From the NCBI RefSeq assembly GCF_038066715.1, contig NZ_JBBUKT010000014.1:1-64000 (forward strand): a DNA stretch of 64,000 nt. The letters are read 5' to 3'. Both the position numbers and the translations under genes were made by a program. Each line of letters starts with the position of its first letter. The stretch's first letter is position 1. This document shows positions 26,338 to 35,281 of the stretch, piece after piece. The DNA is from Luteolibacter sp. Y139. Lineage in GTDB: Bacteria > Verrucomicrobiota > Verrucomicrobiia > Verrucomicrobiales > Akkermansiaceae. The notes below the pieces were generated by a model. The model saw only the letters and a list, made by a program, of their open reading frames with translations. It searched no databases and was not told the DNA's origin.

Positions 26338-27066
26338 ATGGCATTGTTGGAAGCCGCCGGCTTGGGGAAGCGCTATGGCACGAAACGAGTGTTATGGGAC
26401 GTCGATCTGGCGTTCGAGGCGGGTGAAATCGCCGGTGTGCTCGGTGTCAACGGTGCCGGCAAGACCACTTTGCTCGGCTGTCTGGCCGGAATGATCGGCT
26501 GGGATCGTGGCGAAGTCCGGCTCGGCGGGGAAAGGCTCGACCGCGGCCGGCTGGATCAGCGGCAGCGGATGATGTTCCTGCCGGGCGAGGGTTTCCACTT
26601 CGGCGGCGCGGACACGATCCGCAATGCCGCGATCTTCTCGGAGCTGTGGCGGGGCATCGAGGCCCAGCCGCCGATCGATCTGGAGGAATGGCTGGAGCGG
26701 CTGGGTTTGCTGGAAATTGCCTTCGAGTCCGTCGAGACGCTATCGCGCGGGGAACGCTACAAAGCGGTGCTGCTGGCCCTCCACTGCGCCGACCCGGAGA
26801 TCTGGCTCATTGATGAGCCCTTCGCGGCTGGCATGGATGCGCGCGGCATGGAAGCCTTCCGCCAGCTGGTGCTCGCCGCCGCGACCCGCGGGCGCTGCAT
26901 CGTTTACACCACCCAGTTTCCAGAACTCGCCGCGCGCTTCGCCGATCGTGTCGTGGTTGTCGGCAGCGGCGGTGTCCTCCTGAACGAATCGACCAAGGAC
27001 CGGGATCCGGAAGAGTTGATCCGCCAACTCGGCCAAGAGCTGGGCATCCACGGCGCGCACTCATGA
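26338..27066 (+). CDS. ABC transporter ATP-binding protein
   Basis: The 242-residue ATPase has Walker A GVNGAGKTT, a variant signature LSRGE instead of LSGGQ, and Walker B IWLIDEPFAAGMD. The motif order and size match ABC-2 exporter ATPases. The stop overlaps the start of a multi-spanning membrane protein (ATGA), so the two form a transporter. Cargo is unknown. The signature change may alter ATPase rate. Confidence 0.88.
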   Translation: MALLEAAGLGKRYGTKRVLWDVDLAFEAGEIAGVLGVNGAGKTTLLGCLAGMIGWDRGEVRLGGERLDRGRLDQRQRMMFLPGEGFHFGGADTIRNAAIFSELWRGIEAQPPIDLEEWLERLGLLEIAFESVETLSRGERYKAVLLALHCADPEIWLIDEPFAAGMDARGMEAFRQLVLAAATRGRCIVYTTQFPELAARFADRVVVVGSGGVLLNESTKDRDPEELIRQLGQELGIHGAHS

Positions 27067-28748
27067 TTTCGCGGCCCTCATGGGAAAAGCCGCTGCGCTC
27101 GAAGTTGGGCAAGTGGCGGAAGCGGAGGTTCGCGCCGCGTTGGCTGGTCGATCAGGCGGGGACCATCTTCGTTCTTTTCGTCCTCCAGTGCCTGCTGGCC
27201 CATGGCGGCGAGGATACGCTTGGCATCGGTGGCGGAGGCACCGGCATCGGCGCGGTCAGCGGCCTGATCGGCGCACTGCTCGCGATGTCGCTGCGGTCCC
27301 GCTGGCAGGAGCAGCGGTGGCTGCTCGACTGGACGCCAGCGACCCCGGAAGCGGCATGGAAGCTGAGGACCCGGGAACACCTGCCCGCGATCTTCATCAC
27401 GGTGGTGTTTACCTTGCTCTTTTCCTGCCTGGCGGCCGGCTTCAACGATGAAACCAGCATCTTGACCGCGCTGGCGGCAGCGGCGCTTTCGATGGGCTGC
27501 GGGTTCATGCTCGCCGGAGGACGCATTTCCACCGGGCTGCTCTATGCCGGCGTGATCCTGATCTTCTTTTACACGGTCATGGGCGGCTGGCTCGGGATCG
27601 GAGAAGCCGAGCGCTCCATGCGCATGGCCAAGGGTACCGGGCTGCTCTGGCTGCCGATCTTGCCATGGTCGCTGGCCACCCATGGAACGCCCGCACCGGA
27701 GATCCACGTGGGCATCCTGATCGTGGCTCTTTCCATTTCACTCTACGAATGGCGGCGCGCCTGGAGCGATCGCACCCTGCCTGCCGCCCCCCCCCGGGAC
27801 ATCATGATGCCTGCCAGCAGCGCGCTGGAGGAATTCACAGAAGAAGAAGGAGAGGAACAAGAAGAGGCCGCCGCACCGCCGCATGAAGAGCAGCGGCACA
27901 ACGTCCGGCAGCACGTCGCCTTCGCGTGGTTCGGCATGGCGGGATACGTGCCGGACGGACCTCTGCCGCGATTTGAACGCCTCCTTTGGCGCTGGTTGAG
28001 CCCGCGCCAACGCTTCCTCTCTTGCCTGGGCAGCCAACAGGCATTCGAATGGTTTCCGCGGACGAGATGGACCGTTGGCACGCTGATCCTGATGGTGATG
28101 CTGGCCTTGATCGTCCCCCGCTTGGATGAATCGTCTTGGATCGACGACTATGGATTCTGGACGTCAGGCGGCTTCCTCGGGCTCGGCGTCATCGCGGCCT
28201 TCAGCGGCTGGCCCGGTCGCGACTCCTCCTTCCAGTCGTGGCTGGATTTGATGCACACCGCGGACTTGGGACCCTTCCCGTCCCTTTCCGTGATGCCCGT
28301 GACCACGAGCGAATGGATCGGCGCCTTTGCCAAGGAATGGACCATCCGGAGCGCGTGGCTCTCGTCCCTGTGGTCTGCCGCGATTCTCCTCGGACTGAGA
28401 GGAGTCGCTCCGGGCATACCCTTCTCCTGGCAAGTGGCCTTCGCCGCGCTGCCGTGGCTGCTCCTCGCCGCCTGGTTTCCCCTCTCGGTGCTCTACCGTC
28501 TGGTCCGCGCGACGTCCGGGCCGCTCTTCCAAAGTCACGACATCGCCCGCGTGCTGCCTGCGCTGGCCTGCGGATTCATCGGACATGTCGCGATGATGGT
28601 CGTTTTCGTGGGTATCGGGACGCGTGAGTTCATCCTGACCGCTGCGTCACTCGCCATCGCAGCATTGCTCGGAGCGCTCAGCGTCTGGCTGACCTCGCAA
28701 CGCTGCCGCTCGATGAAGCTGGATATCAAGCCGAAGCCGCTCGTCTAG
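27063..28748 (+). CDS. ABC-2-like permease with acidic cytosolic loop
   Basis: The 561-residue protein has about six membrane helices in the N-terminal half (residues 28-240) and about five in the C-terminal half (from about 335), joined by a hydrophilic loop of about 90 residues that includes a run of Glu/Gln (EEFTEEEGEEQEEAAAPPHEE, residues about 256-276). It pairs with the ATPase just upstream by ATGA overlap. A tract of nine C (27787-27795) lies in the codons just before the acidic loop. Its stop codon shares the sequence CTAG with the stop of the convergent CE15 gene. Confidence 0.75.
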   Translation: MISRPSWEKPLRSKLGKWRKRRFAPRWLVDQAGTIFVLFVLQCLLAHGGEDTLGIGGGGTGIGAVSGLIGALLAMSLRSRWQEQRWLLDWTPATPEAAWKLRTREHLPAIFITVVFTLLFSCLAAGFNDETSILTALAAAALSMGCGFMLAGGRISTGLLYAGVILIFFYTVMGGWLGIGEAERSMRMAKGTGLLWLPILPWSLATHGTPAPEIHVGILIVALSISLYEWRRAWSDRTLPAAPPRDIMMPASSALEEFTEEEGEEQEEAAAPPHEEQRHNVRQHVAFAWFGMAGYVPDGPLPRFERLLWRWLSPRQRFLSCLGSQQAFEWFPRTRWTVGTLILMVMLALIVPRLDESSWIDDYGFWTSGGFLGLGVIAAFSGWPGRDSSFQSWLDLMHTADLGPFPSLSVMPVTTSEWIGAFAKEWTIRSAWLSSLWSAAILLGLRGVAPGIPFSWQVAFAALPWLLLAAWFPLSVLYRLVRATSGPLFQSHDIARVLPALACGFIGHVAMMVVFVGIGTREFILTAASLAIAALLGALSVWLTSQRCRSMKLDIKPKPLV

Positions 28749-29956
28749 CGCGGCTTCAGGTGCTTGTCCGCGAAGGCGAGGTACTGCTGCCAGTCGAACG
28801 GTAGCACGTCGTGCTTCCCCGGCCGGACATGGTAGCCAATGCCGCCCTGCACCGAGGTGCCCACGGGTGGCCATGTTTCCGCAGGCAGGCCTTCCGCCCC
28901 TAACAGACGGAACACCGGCTCCGCAGACTTGGCAGCCATGAACTCGCCTTCGGCATCGGCAAAGGTATCCTCTTGTGCGCTGCCGATGTACACCGGTCGT
29001 GGTGCGATCAGCGAAATGACCATGTGCTGGTCGAAGGGCAGTTCCTTGTCCTTGCCAGCATACTTCTTGAAGTTCCGTGCATACCAGTGCGGAAACACCG
29101 TGGTCAGGCGCTCGATGTTCTCCCCCACCCCGCGATGGAAGAGCTTCGCGCCGCCGGCACCGGATTCATTGCTCAGCACCATGGCGAAGCGCTGGTCGCT
29201 GGCACCTGCCCACAGCGCCGCCTTTCCCAAGCGTGAGAAGCCGAAGACGGCCACCCGCTTGGCATCGATCACGGGCTCCTTTTCCAGGACATCCAGAGCA
29301 CGGCTCAATGACCATGCCCAGGCACCGATGGTGCTAAAGTTCTCATCGCCCTTCTGCAGTTCGGGAAACAACGGATGCACGCCACTGCCGAAATACGGCT
29401 CGTGATCCGCCGCCACGTCCTCGCGATACATCGTGGCGAGTGCGTAGCCATGGGAGAGGATCTCCTCGACCGGCCATTGGCTGGCATTGGACCCGCGTGT
29501 GGCATCGGTGGCCTTGTGATCGGGTGCCGCCTTGCTCTCGATCCAACTCTCGGTGAGGCGGATGCCGGGGTCCTTGTGAATGGCGTGGTTCCCGGAGAAG
29601 TTGAGACCGAGGATGGCGGGCACCGGTCCCTTCGCACCATTCGGCACATAGACTAACAAGTCCACGCGCGGCCCCGGCTTGCCACCCGGATAGATCGCGA
29701 TCTGAAGGCGCGTGGCCTTGCCGTCGAGGGCCACCACATCGCGGTCGAAGATTTCGAAGGCCATCGTCTCCGGCCGGCCGGGATTACGACCGTACATCTC
29801 CCGGGTGAATAGCTCGACCAGCTCTGGACGCCGCTTCTCTCGCCACTCAGCGGCGGTGGTGATCTTCGTGCCGTCGTTGGCGACGAGGGGATCAGGAACC
29901 TCACCAGCGTGGAGGGCGCTTGCGAGGAAGAGCAGAGAGAGAAGCTGGCGAGTCAT
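28745..29956 (-). CDS. CE15 family glucuronoyl esterase-like protein, secreted
   Basis: The 403-residue protein has a signal peptide (LLSLLFLASALHAG), the CE15 nucleophile elbow VFGFSRLGKAA (Ser241), a following acidic SNESGAGG (Glu264) and a terminal His in RPGKHDVLPFDW. CE15 enzymes cleave ester links between lignin and glucuronoxylan; many bacterial members are multi-substrate. It should act in the periplasm or outside. It is followed by an SGNH hydrolase upstream on the same strand, which suggests a carbohydrate de-esterification pair. Convergent with the ABC-2 permease; the two stop codons overlap at CTAG. Confidence 0.88.
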   Translation of the reverse strand: MTRQLLSLLFLASALHAGEVPDPLVANDGTKITTAAEWREKRRPELVELFTREMYGRNPGRPETMAFEIFDRDVVALDGKATRLQIAIYPGGKPGPRVDLLVYVPNGAKGPVPAILGLNFSGNHAIHKDPGIRLTESWIESKAAPDHKATDATRGSNASQWPVEEILSHGYALATMYREDVAADHEPYFGSGVHPLFPELQKGDENFSTIGAWAWSLSRALDVLEKEPVIDAKRVAVFGFSRLGKAALWAGASDQRFAMVLSNESGAGGAKLFHRGVGENIERLTTVFPHWYARNFKKYAGKDKELPFDQHMVISLIAPRPVYIGSAQEDTFADAEGEFMAAKSAEPVFRLLGAEGLPAETWPPVGTSVQGGIGYHVRPGKHDVLPFDWQQYLAFADKHLKPR

Positions 29957-29987
29957 GGGGAGATGGCGGTTGCCGCGTCGGGACTTC

Positions 29988-30686
29988 TTACTTGGCCGCT
30001 GGCTCGGGAGCCTTCTTGCCGGTCACGCCCTTGTAGGCGGCTTTCGCCATTTCGCCGGCGCCTTCGACATTCGGGTGCACGCGGTCGGGAAGGAGCGCGT
30101 CCTTGCCCTCAAGCGCCTTGTGCATGTCGATCAGGCCGAGGTCCATGTCCTTCGCAAGCTTGTCGATGCGCTTGATCCATTCCTTGTTGTTCTTCTCGTT
30201 GATGCCGAAGTTCCCGTCACCAATGACCGGGCACGGACGGCACACGTAGATGTGCGGCTTGCTCGCCAGTGCTTGGAAGGACTTCACCAGCTCCGTGTAG
30301 TCGGCGACGAACTCGGTCTCGTGCGCCCAGTTCTGCGGCTTGGTGTCATTCGTGCCGAGCATGATGATCACGACGTCTGGCAAAAGCGCGAGCGCGTCCT
30401 GATAGGCCTTCTCCTTCATGTAGGGAATATCGCCATTCTTGAGCAAGGTGCGTCCGCCGAGGCCGAAGTTGCTGACCTTCCACTTGTCGCCCAACAGGCT
30501 CTGGAGCTGGCCGGGGTAAGCGTTCTTTCCGGGGTCCGGCAGTCCCGATCCTTCCGTGATGCTATCGCCGATACAGGCCACCTTCACCGACTCCTTGAAG
30601 TCGGCGGGATTGACGGGCTTCGGCGGGGCGGCGGCAAGGGTGGAAACGGCGGCAAGGCCGGCAAACAGGACGCGGATGGATTTCAT
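29988..30686 (-). CDS. Secreted SGNH/GDSL hydrolase
   Basis: The 232-residue protein has a signal peptide (VLFAGLAAVSTLAAAPP), block I CIGDSITEG (Ser42), block III MLGTNDTKP, and block V DRVHPNVEG with catalytic Asp/His. It is a sialate O-acetylesterase/acetylxylan-esterase-like lipase fold acting on acetyl or acyl esters of glycans (family inference). ATG 30686 gives the signal peptide; the open frame extends to 30893 into the response-regulator gene and is not credible. It neighbours the CE15 esterase. Confidence 0.88.
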   Translation of the reverse strand: MKSIRVLFAGLAAVSTLAAAPPKPVNPADFKESVKVACIGDSITEGSGLPDPGKNAYPGQLQSLLGDKWKVSNFGLGGRTLLKNGDIPYMKEKAYQDALALLPDVVIIMLGTNDTKPQNWAHETEFVADYTELVKSFQALASKPHIYVCRPCPVIGDGNFGINEKNNKEWIKRIDKLAKDMDLGLIDMHKALEGKDALLPDRVHPNVEGAGEMAKAAYKGVTGKKAPEPAAK

Positions 30687-30744
30687 GGTCGTGGCTATAC
30701 GGCCACAATCGCGAGATCCATCCGATCTCCAAAACGCAGCTCTG

Positions 30745-31419
30745 TCATACCTCGAACCGATACCCCTCCCCCCGCACCGTGACGATGTGCCCCTGATCGC
30801 CGATCTTCTGGCGCAGCCAGGCAATGTGGACGTCCACGGTCCGTGGCGTGATGAAGGGCTGATCTTTCCAGATCTGAGAAAGAATCGTCTCACGGGTCAC
30901 CACCTGCCCCCGATGATTCACCAGCAGCCTGAGCAGCTCGGCCTCCTTCGCGGAAAGCGGGAGCGGCTGACCGTCCTTGAGGAACTCGCCTTTGGAAAAG
31001 TCGGCGCTGATCGCTCCGAAACGGATTGTCATCACCGGAGTCAGCTCGGTCTTCCGCAAGCGCCGCAGCAGGGCATCGATCCGGGCCAGGAGTTCGTCAG
31101 GATCGAAGGGCTTGACCAGATAATCATCCGCACCGGTGCGCAGGCCCTGGACACGGTCATCCACCTGCCCTCTTGCCGTAAGCATCAGGATGCCGCCATC
31201 GAAACCCGCCTCGCGAACGCCGCGGCAGATGTCGTAGCCGGATTTCCCCGGCAACATGACATCGAGGACCAGCAGGTCGAACGTTCCGGCGGTCGCAAGG
31301 CTGAGGCCTTGGTTCCCATCCGCGGCCCATGAGACCTCGTGGCCTTCCGCGCGCAAGAGATCGCACAAAACCTCGGCGATGCCGGGCTCATCCTCGACCA
31401 GCAGGATGCTCGCGCTCAT
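30745..31419 (-). CDS. OmpR/PhoB-family response regulator
   Basis: The 224-residue protein has a receiver domain with acidic pocket ED at residues 9-10, phospho-acceptor Asp53 (LVLDVMLPG), and Lys in LVKPFDP, then a winged-helix output domain ending in TPRTVDVHIAWLRQKIG and VRGEGYRFEV. Its ATG overlaps the stop of the histidine kinase gene (ATGA), so kinase and regulator are translated in step. Target genes are not indicated; the two esterase genes downstream on the same strand are candidates. Confidence 0.93.
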   Translation of the reverse strand: MSASILLVEDEPGIAEVLCDLLRAEGHEVSWAADGNQGLSLATAGTFDLLVLDVMLPGKSGYDICRGVREAGFDGGILMLTARGQVDDRVQGLRTGADDYLVKPFDPDELLARIDALLRRLRKTELTPVMTIRFGAISADFSKGEFLKDGQPLPLSAKEAELLRLLVNHRGQVVTRETILSQIWKDQPFITPRTVDVHIAWLRQKIGDQGHIVTVRGEGYRFEV

Positions 31420-33089
31420 CCATCCCCTCCTTCCGCAATGGGCAAACTAACAGTGAAGATCGCGCCGCGGCCGTTCTCTCCACTGCCCACCAAAATCTCG
31501 CCGCCGTGGGCCTCGATGATTTCCTTCACCAGGCTCAGGCCGATCCCGCTGCCGCGGATCTGCGCGCCATGCGCTGCGGCTCCGCGGAAGAATGGCTCGA
31601 AGATTTTCTCCTGCTCGGCTTTCGGAATGCCGGGACCACGATCGGCGATATGCACCTCAAGCCGCTGACCGGCGATCCGTGAACGCACTCCGATCCAGCC
31701 TCCGCTTCCACCATGATTCGCAGCATTGGAAAGGAGGTTCTGAAAAGCCCGCCGCAATGCTGCCTCATCGCCCATCACTGCTGGCAATGCCTCGGGACGA
31801 GCCACCTCGATCTCGCATCCGGACGTTTCTGCCGCGGTGTTCGCAAGCGCTTCATCGAGAACGCGGCCGACATCCACCGGGGTTTTGTTAGAGAGCACGC
31901 TTCCTTTCCTGACCGCCGAGAAATCCAGCACCTGCTGGACCATCTCCGACAGCTGGTCGGCGTGCTGGAGAATCATCCCGGAGTAGCGGCCGATGCCTTC
32001 TGGCGTGTTGACGATGCCGCGTTTGAGATTGTGCGCCGCGCCGCGAATCACGGTGAGCGGCGTGCGCAGCTCGTGGGAGACGGTCGCCACGAAATCCATC
32101 TGCGCCTCCGCGAGTTGGCGCGACTTGCGCGTGTGCCGGACCAGCGCCCAGCCCGCCGCGAGAATGAGGCCATTCACAGCAACCGCGAGCACCAGATTGC
32201 GACGGCGGGAGGTGGCCACGATCTGCTCAAGCGCACCGCGTTGGCGACGGGTTTCCAGCGTCCACAGCGTCTGGTCCGGTCCGGGGAATTGCCCGTCGCG
32301 ACCGCGGTGGTTGAAGGCAACCACTACAGGTGCTTCCAACTCTTTCGCAGGTTCCGTCGTGAAAATCGTATCGCCGGAATTCGACATCACCTTCACCTGA
32401 TGAACGGCGTGGTTGTCTGGATTGAGATACTTGGCCGACAGATCCGGCAGCCACGTGCTGGTCACATAGTGGCTGTCGAGCTCGGCAATGAACCAGCCCG
32501 TCTCCGGTGGACCACCACGCGGACCATCATCATCGCCGGGTGACCTCGGTCCACGATCGTCCGGTGGGCCCCCGTCACCACCCGGACCGCGGCTGCCGCC
32601 ACGGAGCGGAAACTCTAACAGCATGCCCCCTTCATCGGAATAGGGAGCCGAGCCTCCGGCCCCCTTGCGTGAGAGATTCGACTTGAGCGCGGACCACTCC
32701 GCCGGCCACTCCGAGTCGGTCATCGCTCCCGTATCGAGATCGATCATCCGCAAGGTCACAACCCGGCGGACGGGAGTGGCGAGCGCCAACCGGCGAAAGA
32801 TCGGCCGCGGATTTCCCTTCCGCCAGTCGCTGACGCGCCGGGCAATGGCGGCATCACTCAAGTCGCGTCCGGACGGCACTAGGGCGGTGCAGCTCCGCCC
32901 GAGCTCGCCATCGAAAGCCTCGCAGAAATCGCGCGTCGCTTCCTCTTGCTTGCCGCCCAGGCGTTCAAACTCGGCCTTCGCCAGCTCCCCGGTCCAACGG
33001 AACTGCAAGATGGTGAGCACCGCGCACAGCACGACCAGCAGCAGCACGAACCCGTGCTCCATCCTCGTCTGTTTCCGCGGGCCGTCCAT
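31416..33089 (-). CDS. Sensor histidine kinase with Gly/Pro/Asp-rich loop in sensor domain
   Basis: The 557-residue kinase has a first membrane helix at about 12-30, a periplasmic sensor region of about 270 residues, a second helix at about 300-320, then HisKA with VSHELRTPL (phospho-His about residue 346) and a complete HATPase_c domain (NLLSNAANHG, DRGPGIPKAEQEKIFEPFFRG, GSGIGLSLVKEI). The sensor domain contains a low-complexity insert at about residues 163-200 (repeats of GPGGDGGPP / PGDDDGPRGGPP type). ATG 33089 gives MDGPRKQTRMEHGF; the open frame to 33170 has no support. The stop overlaps the response regulator start. Confidence 0.92.
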   Translation of the reverse strand: MDGPRKQTRMEHGFVLLLVVLCAVLTILQFRWTGELAKAEFERLGGKQEEATRDFCEAFDGELGRSCTALVPSGRDLSDAAIARRVSDWRKGNPRPIFRRLALATPVRRVVTLRMIDLDTGAMTDSEWPAEWSALKSNLSRKGAGGSAPYSDEGGMLLEFPLRGGSRGPGGDGGPPDDRGPRSPGDDDGPRGGPPETGWFIAELDSHYVTSTWLPDLSAKYLNPDNHAVHQVKVMSNSGDTIFTTEPAKELEAPVVVAFNHRGRDGQFPGPDQTLWTLETRRQRGALEQIVATSRRRNLVLAVAVNGLILAAGWALVRHTRKSRQLAEAQMDFVATVSHELRTPLTVIRGAAHNLKRGIVNTPEGIGRYSGMILQHADQLSEMVQQVLDFSAVRKGSVLSNKTPVDVGRVLDEALANTAAETSGCEIEVARPEALPAVMGDEAALRRAFQNLLSNAANHGGSGGWIGVRSRIAGQRLEVHIADRGPGIPKAEQEKIFEPFFRGAAAHGAQIRGSGIGLSLVKEIIEAHGGEILVGSGENGRGAIFTVSLPIAEGGDG

Positions 33090-33193
33090 TTCCCGCAGCC
33101 TAAACGACGCATCGCTCCACGGGCAATCCCATCCGGAGCTCTTAACACTCCTTAACACGACACGCCGCACTGCCGGGATTAGACGATCCGGTG

Positions 33194-35275
33194 ATGAAAA
33201 CCTCTCGAAGCCTCATCGCCATCCTTGGCTTGATTTCCGGAGCCCAGGCCGACACCGCGAACACCGCCGCGGTGGTGTCCGCCGCGAACGCCTTCATGGC
33301 ACCCCTGACCACGGCGCAGAAGACCGCCATCGACGGCACAAGCGCGAACATCAACACGTCCGTCCTCTACAATGGACCCGGCACCACCAATGGCCTCGCC
33401 AATGTCGGAGTCTGGTCGAACCTGCCGACCAGCGGAACCAGGCGCAATGGACTGCGCATGACCGAACTCAGCACGACGAATCAAACCAACGCCCTCGCCA
33501 TCGCCACCGCGGCCCTCAGCACGAGCGGCAAGCAATTGCTCGATGACGTGCGCGCTGCGGACCGCTTCATCGCGGGCGAGTCGACCAACCGCAGTCCTTC
33601 CGGCAATGCCAACAGCAGCATGTGGGGCTACGGGAAGTATTACACCGCCTTCGTCGGCTCGCCCTCGACCACCGCGCCGTGGACCTATCAATTCGGCGGC
33701 CACCACCTCGCGTATAACATCACCTACAACGGCACCTACACCAGCGGGATGCCGATCTTCGCAGGCACCGAGCCGAACAGCTTCACCGATAACACCGGGA
33801 CCTACGCGCCGCTCGGCAAGCAGCGCACGGCCATTCTCGCCTTGCGCAGCGGCGGGACTTACACGCCGGTTCACACGCGCCTCGATGGCACGCAAACGGC
33901 CGTAACCGCCGGGGCCATCACAACCTCGGCCCTGCTCAGCGGCACCTACAGCGGCGTTGTCATGGGACCGAGCCCGCACGATACCACCTTTCCAAAGAGC
34001 TATCCGACCACCGGAAGAGGCCAGCTCTACTCGACGCTGACCGCGGCCCAACAGGTGGTCGTGGTCGACTACATCAAGGTCTGGGTCAGCTACCTTCACC
34101 CCACGATCGCGGATGAAATGCTGGCGATCTACCTGAGCCCACAGGCGCTCGCGGAAACCTACATCGGCTACGCTGGCAGCAGCGCCACGCTGGCCACCAG
34201 CGGCAACTACTTCCGCATCGATGGCCCGCGCTGCTGGATCGAATTCAGCGTGGAGGGAGGCGTTTACCTCTCCGGCGGCGTTCACGATCACGGCGTGGTT
34301 CGCGACAAGCTCGCCGACTACGGCGCGGCCTATGGCAGCACCACCATCTCGACCACGGTCCGCCCGCCATCCATCACGACGCAACCTTCCAATCAATCGG
34401 CTGCCGCGGGCGGAAGCGCCACGTTTTCCGTCGTCGCCGCATCGACAGGCACTGGCACCGCAACACTGAGCTATCAGTGGCTCAAGGATGGCAGCGCCAT
34501 CTCCGGTGCGACCTCAGCTTCCTACGCCATCTCCGGGGCCTCCGCCGCGAACGTTGGCAGCTATCAGGTGCAAGTGATCAGCACCGGCGGGCTGGTGACC
34601 AGCAACGCCGCTACCTTTTCACTGACCGCCTCCTCACCGGCGATTGATACCAGCTCGACGCTTCCCGGTGAAACGGTCGGCTACGCTTATTCGCAGACGC
34701 TCACCGCCAGTGGAGGAACCTCGCCCTACACTTGGACTCTCGACTCAGGAACATTGCCCACGAATCTGGCGCTCGGCACCAGCGGGCTGATCTCCGGCAC
34801 GCCTAACACGGCTGGCACCTTCAATTTCACCGCGAAGGTCACGGACAGCGCTTCGGCCACGGCCACCAAAGCCTTCACGGTGACAGTCATCGAGCCGCTC
34901 ACGCTCTTTCTCAATACCTACGGACTGACCGATGCTTCGGCCGATGACGATCACGATGGCGTGAGCAATCTCCTTGAATTCTTCTTCGGCGGCGACCCGA
35001 CCGTCGCGGATGGCAGTAGCACCCTTCCGATCGGCACCTACAACCGCAGTGCGGCAACTTTCACCTATACCTTCCACATCCCGGAAATCGATGGATCGAT
35101 CTCCTGGCTCTGCCAATACACCGGCGATCTCGCCACATGGATCGACGCCGTGAACGGCACCAACGGCGTGACGATTCAAGCAGGCACCGCGGTGGACGGC
35201 GACGTGCCGGTAACAGTCACGATCCCCACCACCAGCAGCCGCATCTTCGCCCGGGTGAAAGTCACTGGCCCCTAA
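33194..35275 (+). CDS. Secreted DUF3500 protein with Ig-like domains
   Basis: The 693-residue protein has a signal peptide (LIAILGLISGAQA), a DUF3500 domain at residues about 20-390 (WTYQFGGHHLAYNITY is its hallmark), one Ig-like domain at about 395-480 (SYQWLKDGSAISGATSASY), one putative Ig (He_PIG-like) domain at about 490-570 (GTSPYTWTLDSGTLP ... GLISGTPNTAGTF), and a C-terminal domain with DDDHDGVSNLLEFFFGGDP, a type common at the ends of secreted Verrucomicrobiota proteins. Function of DUF3500 is unknown. ATG 33194 is preferred to GTG 33191. It is 6 bases ahead of the HupE-like gene, probably one operon. Confidence 0.85.
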   Translation: MKTSRSLIAILGLISGAQADTANTAAVVSAANAFMAPLTTAQKTAIDGTSANINTSVLYNGPGTTNGLANVGVWSNLPTSGTRRNGLRMTELSTTNQTNALAIATAALSTSGKQLLDDVRAADRFIAGESTNRSPSGNANSSMWGYGKYYTAFVGSPSTTAPWTYQFGGHHLAYNITYNGTYTSGMPIFAGTEPNSFTDNTGTYAPLGKQRTAILALRSGGTYTPVHTRLDGTQTAVTAGAITTSALLSGTYSGVVMGPSPHDTTFPKSYPTTGRGQLYSTLTAAQQVVVVDYIKVWVSYLHPTIADEMLAIYLSPQALAETYIGYAGSSATLATSGNYFRIDGPRCWIEFSVEGGVYLSGGVHDHGVVRDKLADYGAAYGSTTISTTVRPPSITTQPSNQSAAAGGSATFSVVAASTGTGTATLSYQWLKDGSAISGATSASYAISGASAANVGSYQVQVISTGGLVTSNAATFSLTASSPAIDTSSTLPGETVGYAYSQTLTASGGTSPYTWTLDSGTLPTNLALGTSGLISGTPNTAGTFNFTAKVTDSASATATKAFTVTVIEPLTLFLNTYGLTDASADDDHDGVSNLLEFFFGGDPTVADGSSTLPIGTYNRSAATFTYTFHIPEIDGSISWLCQYTGDLATWIDAVNGTNGVTIQAGTAVDGDVPVTVTIPTTSSRIFARVKVTGP

Positions 35276-35281
35276 TCTGCC

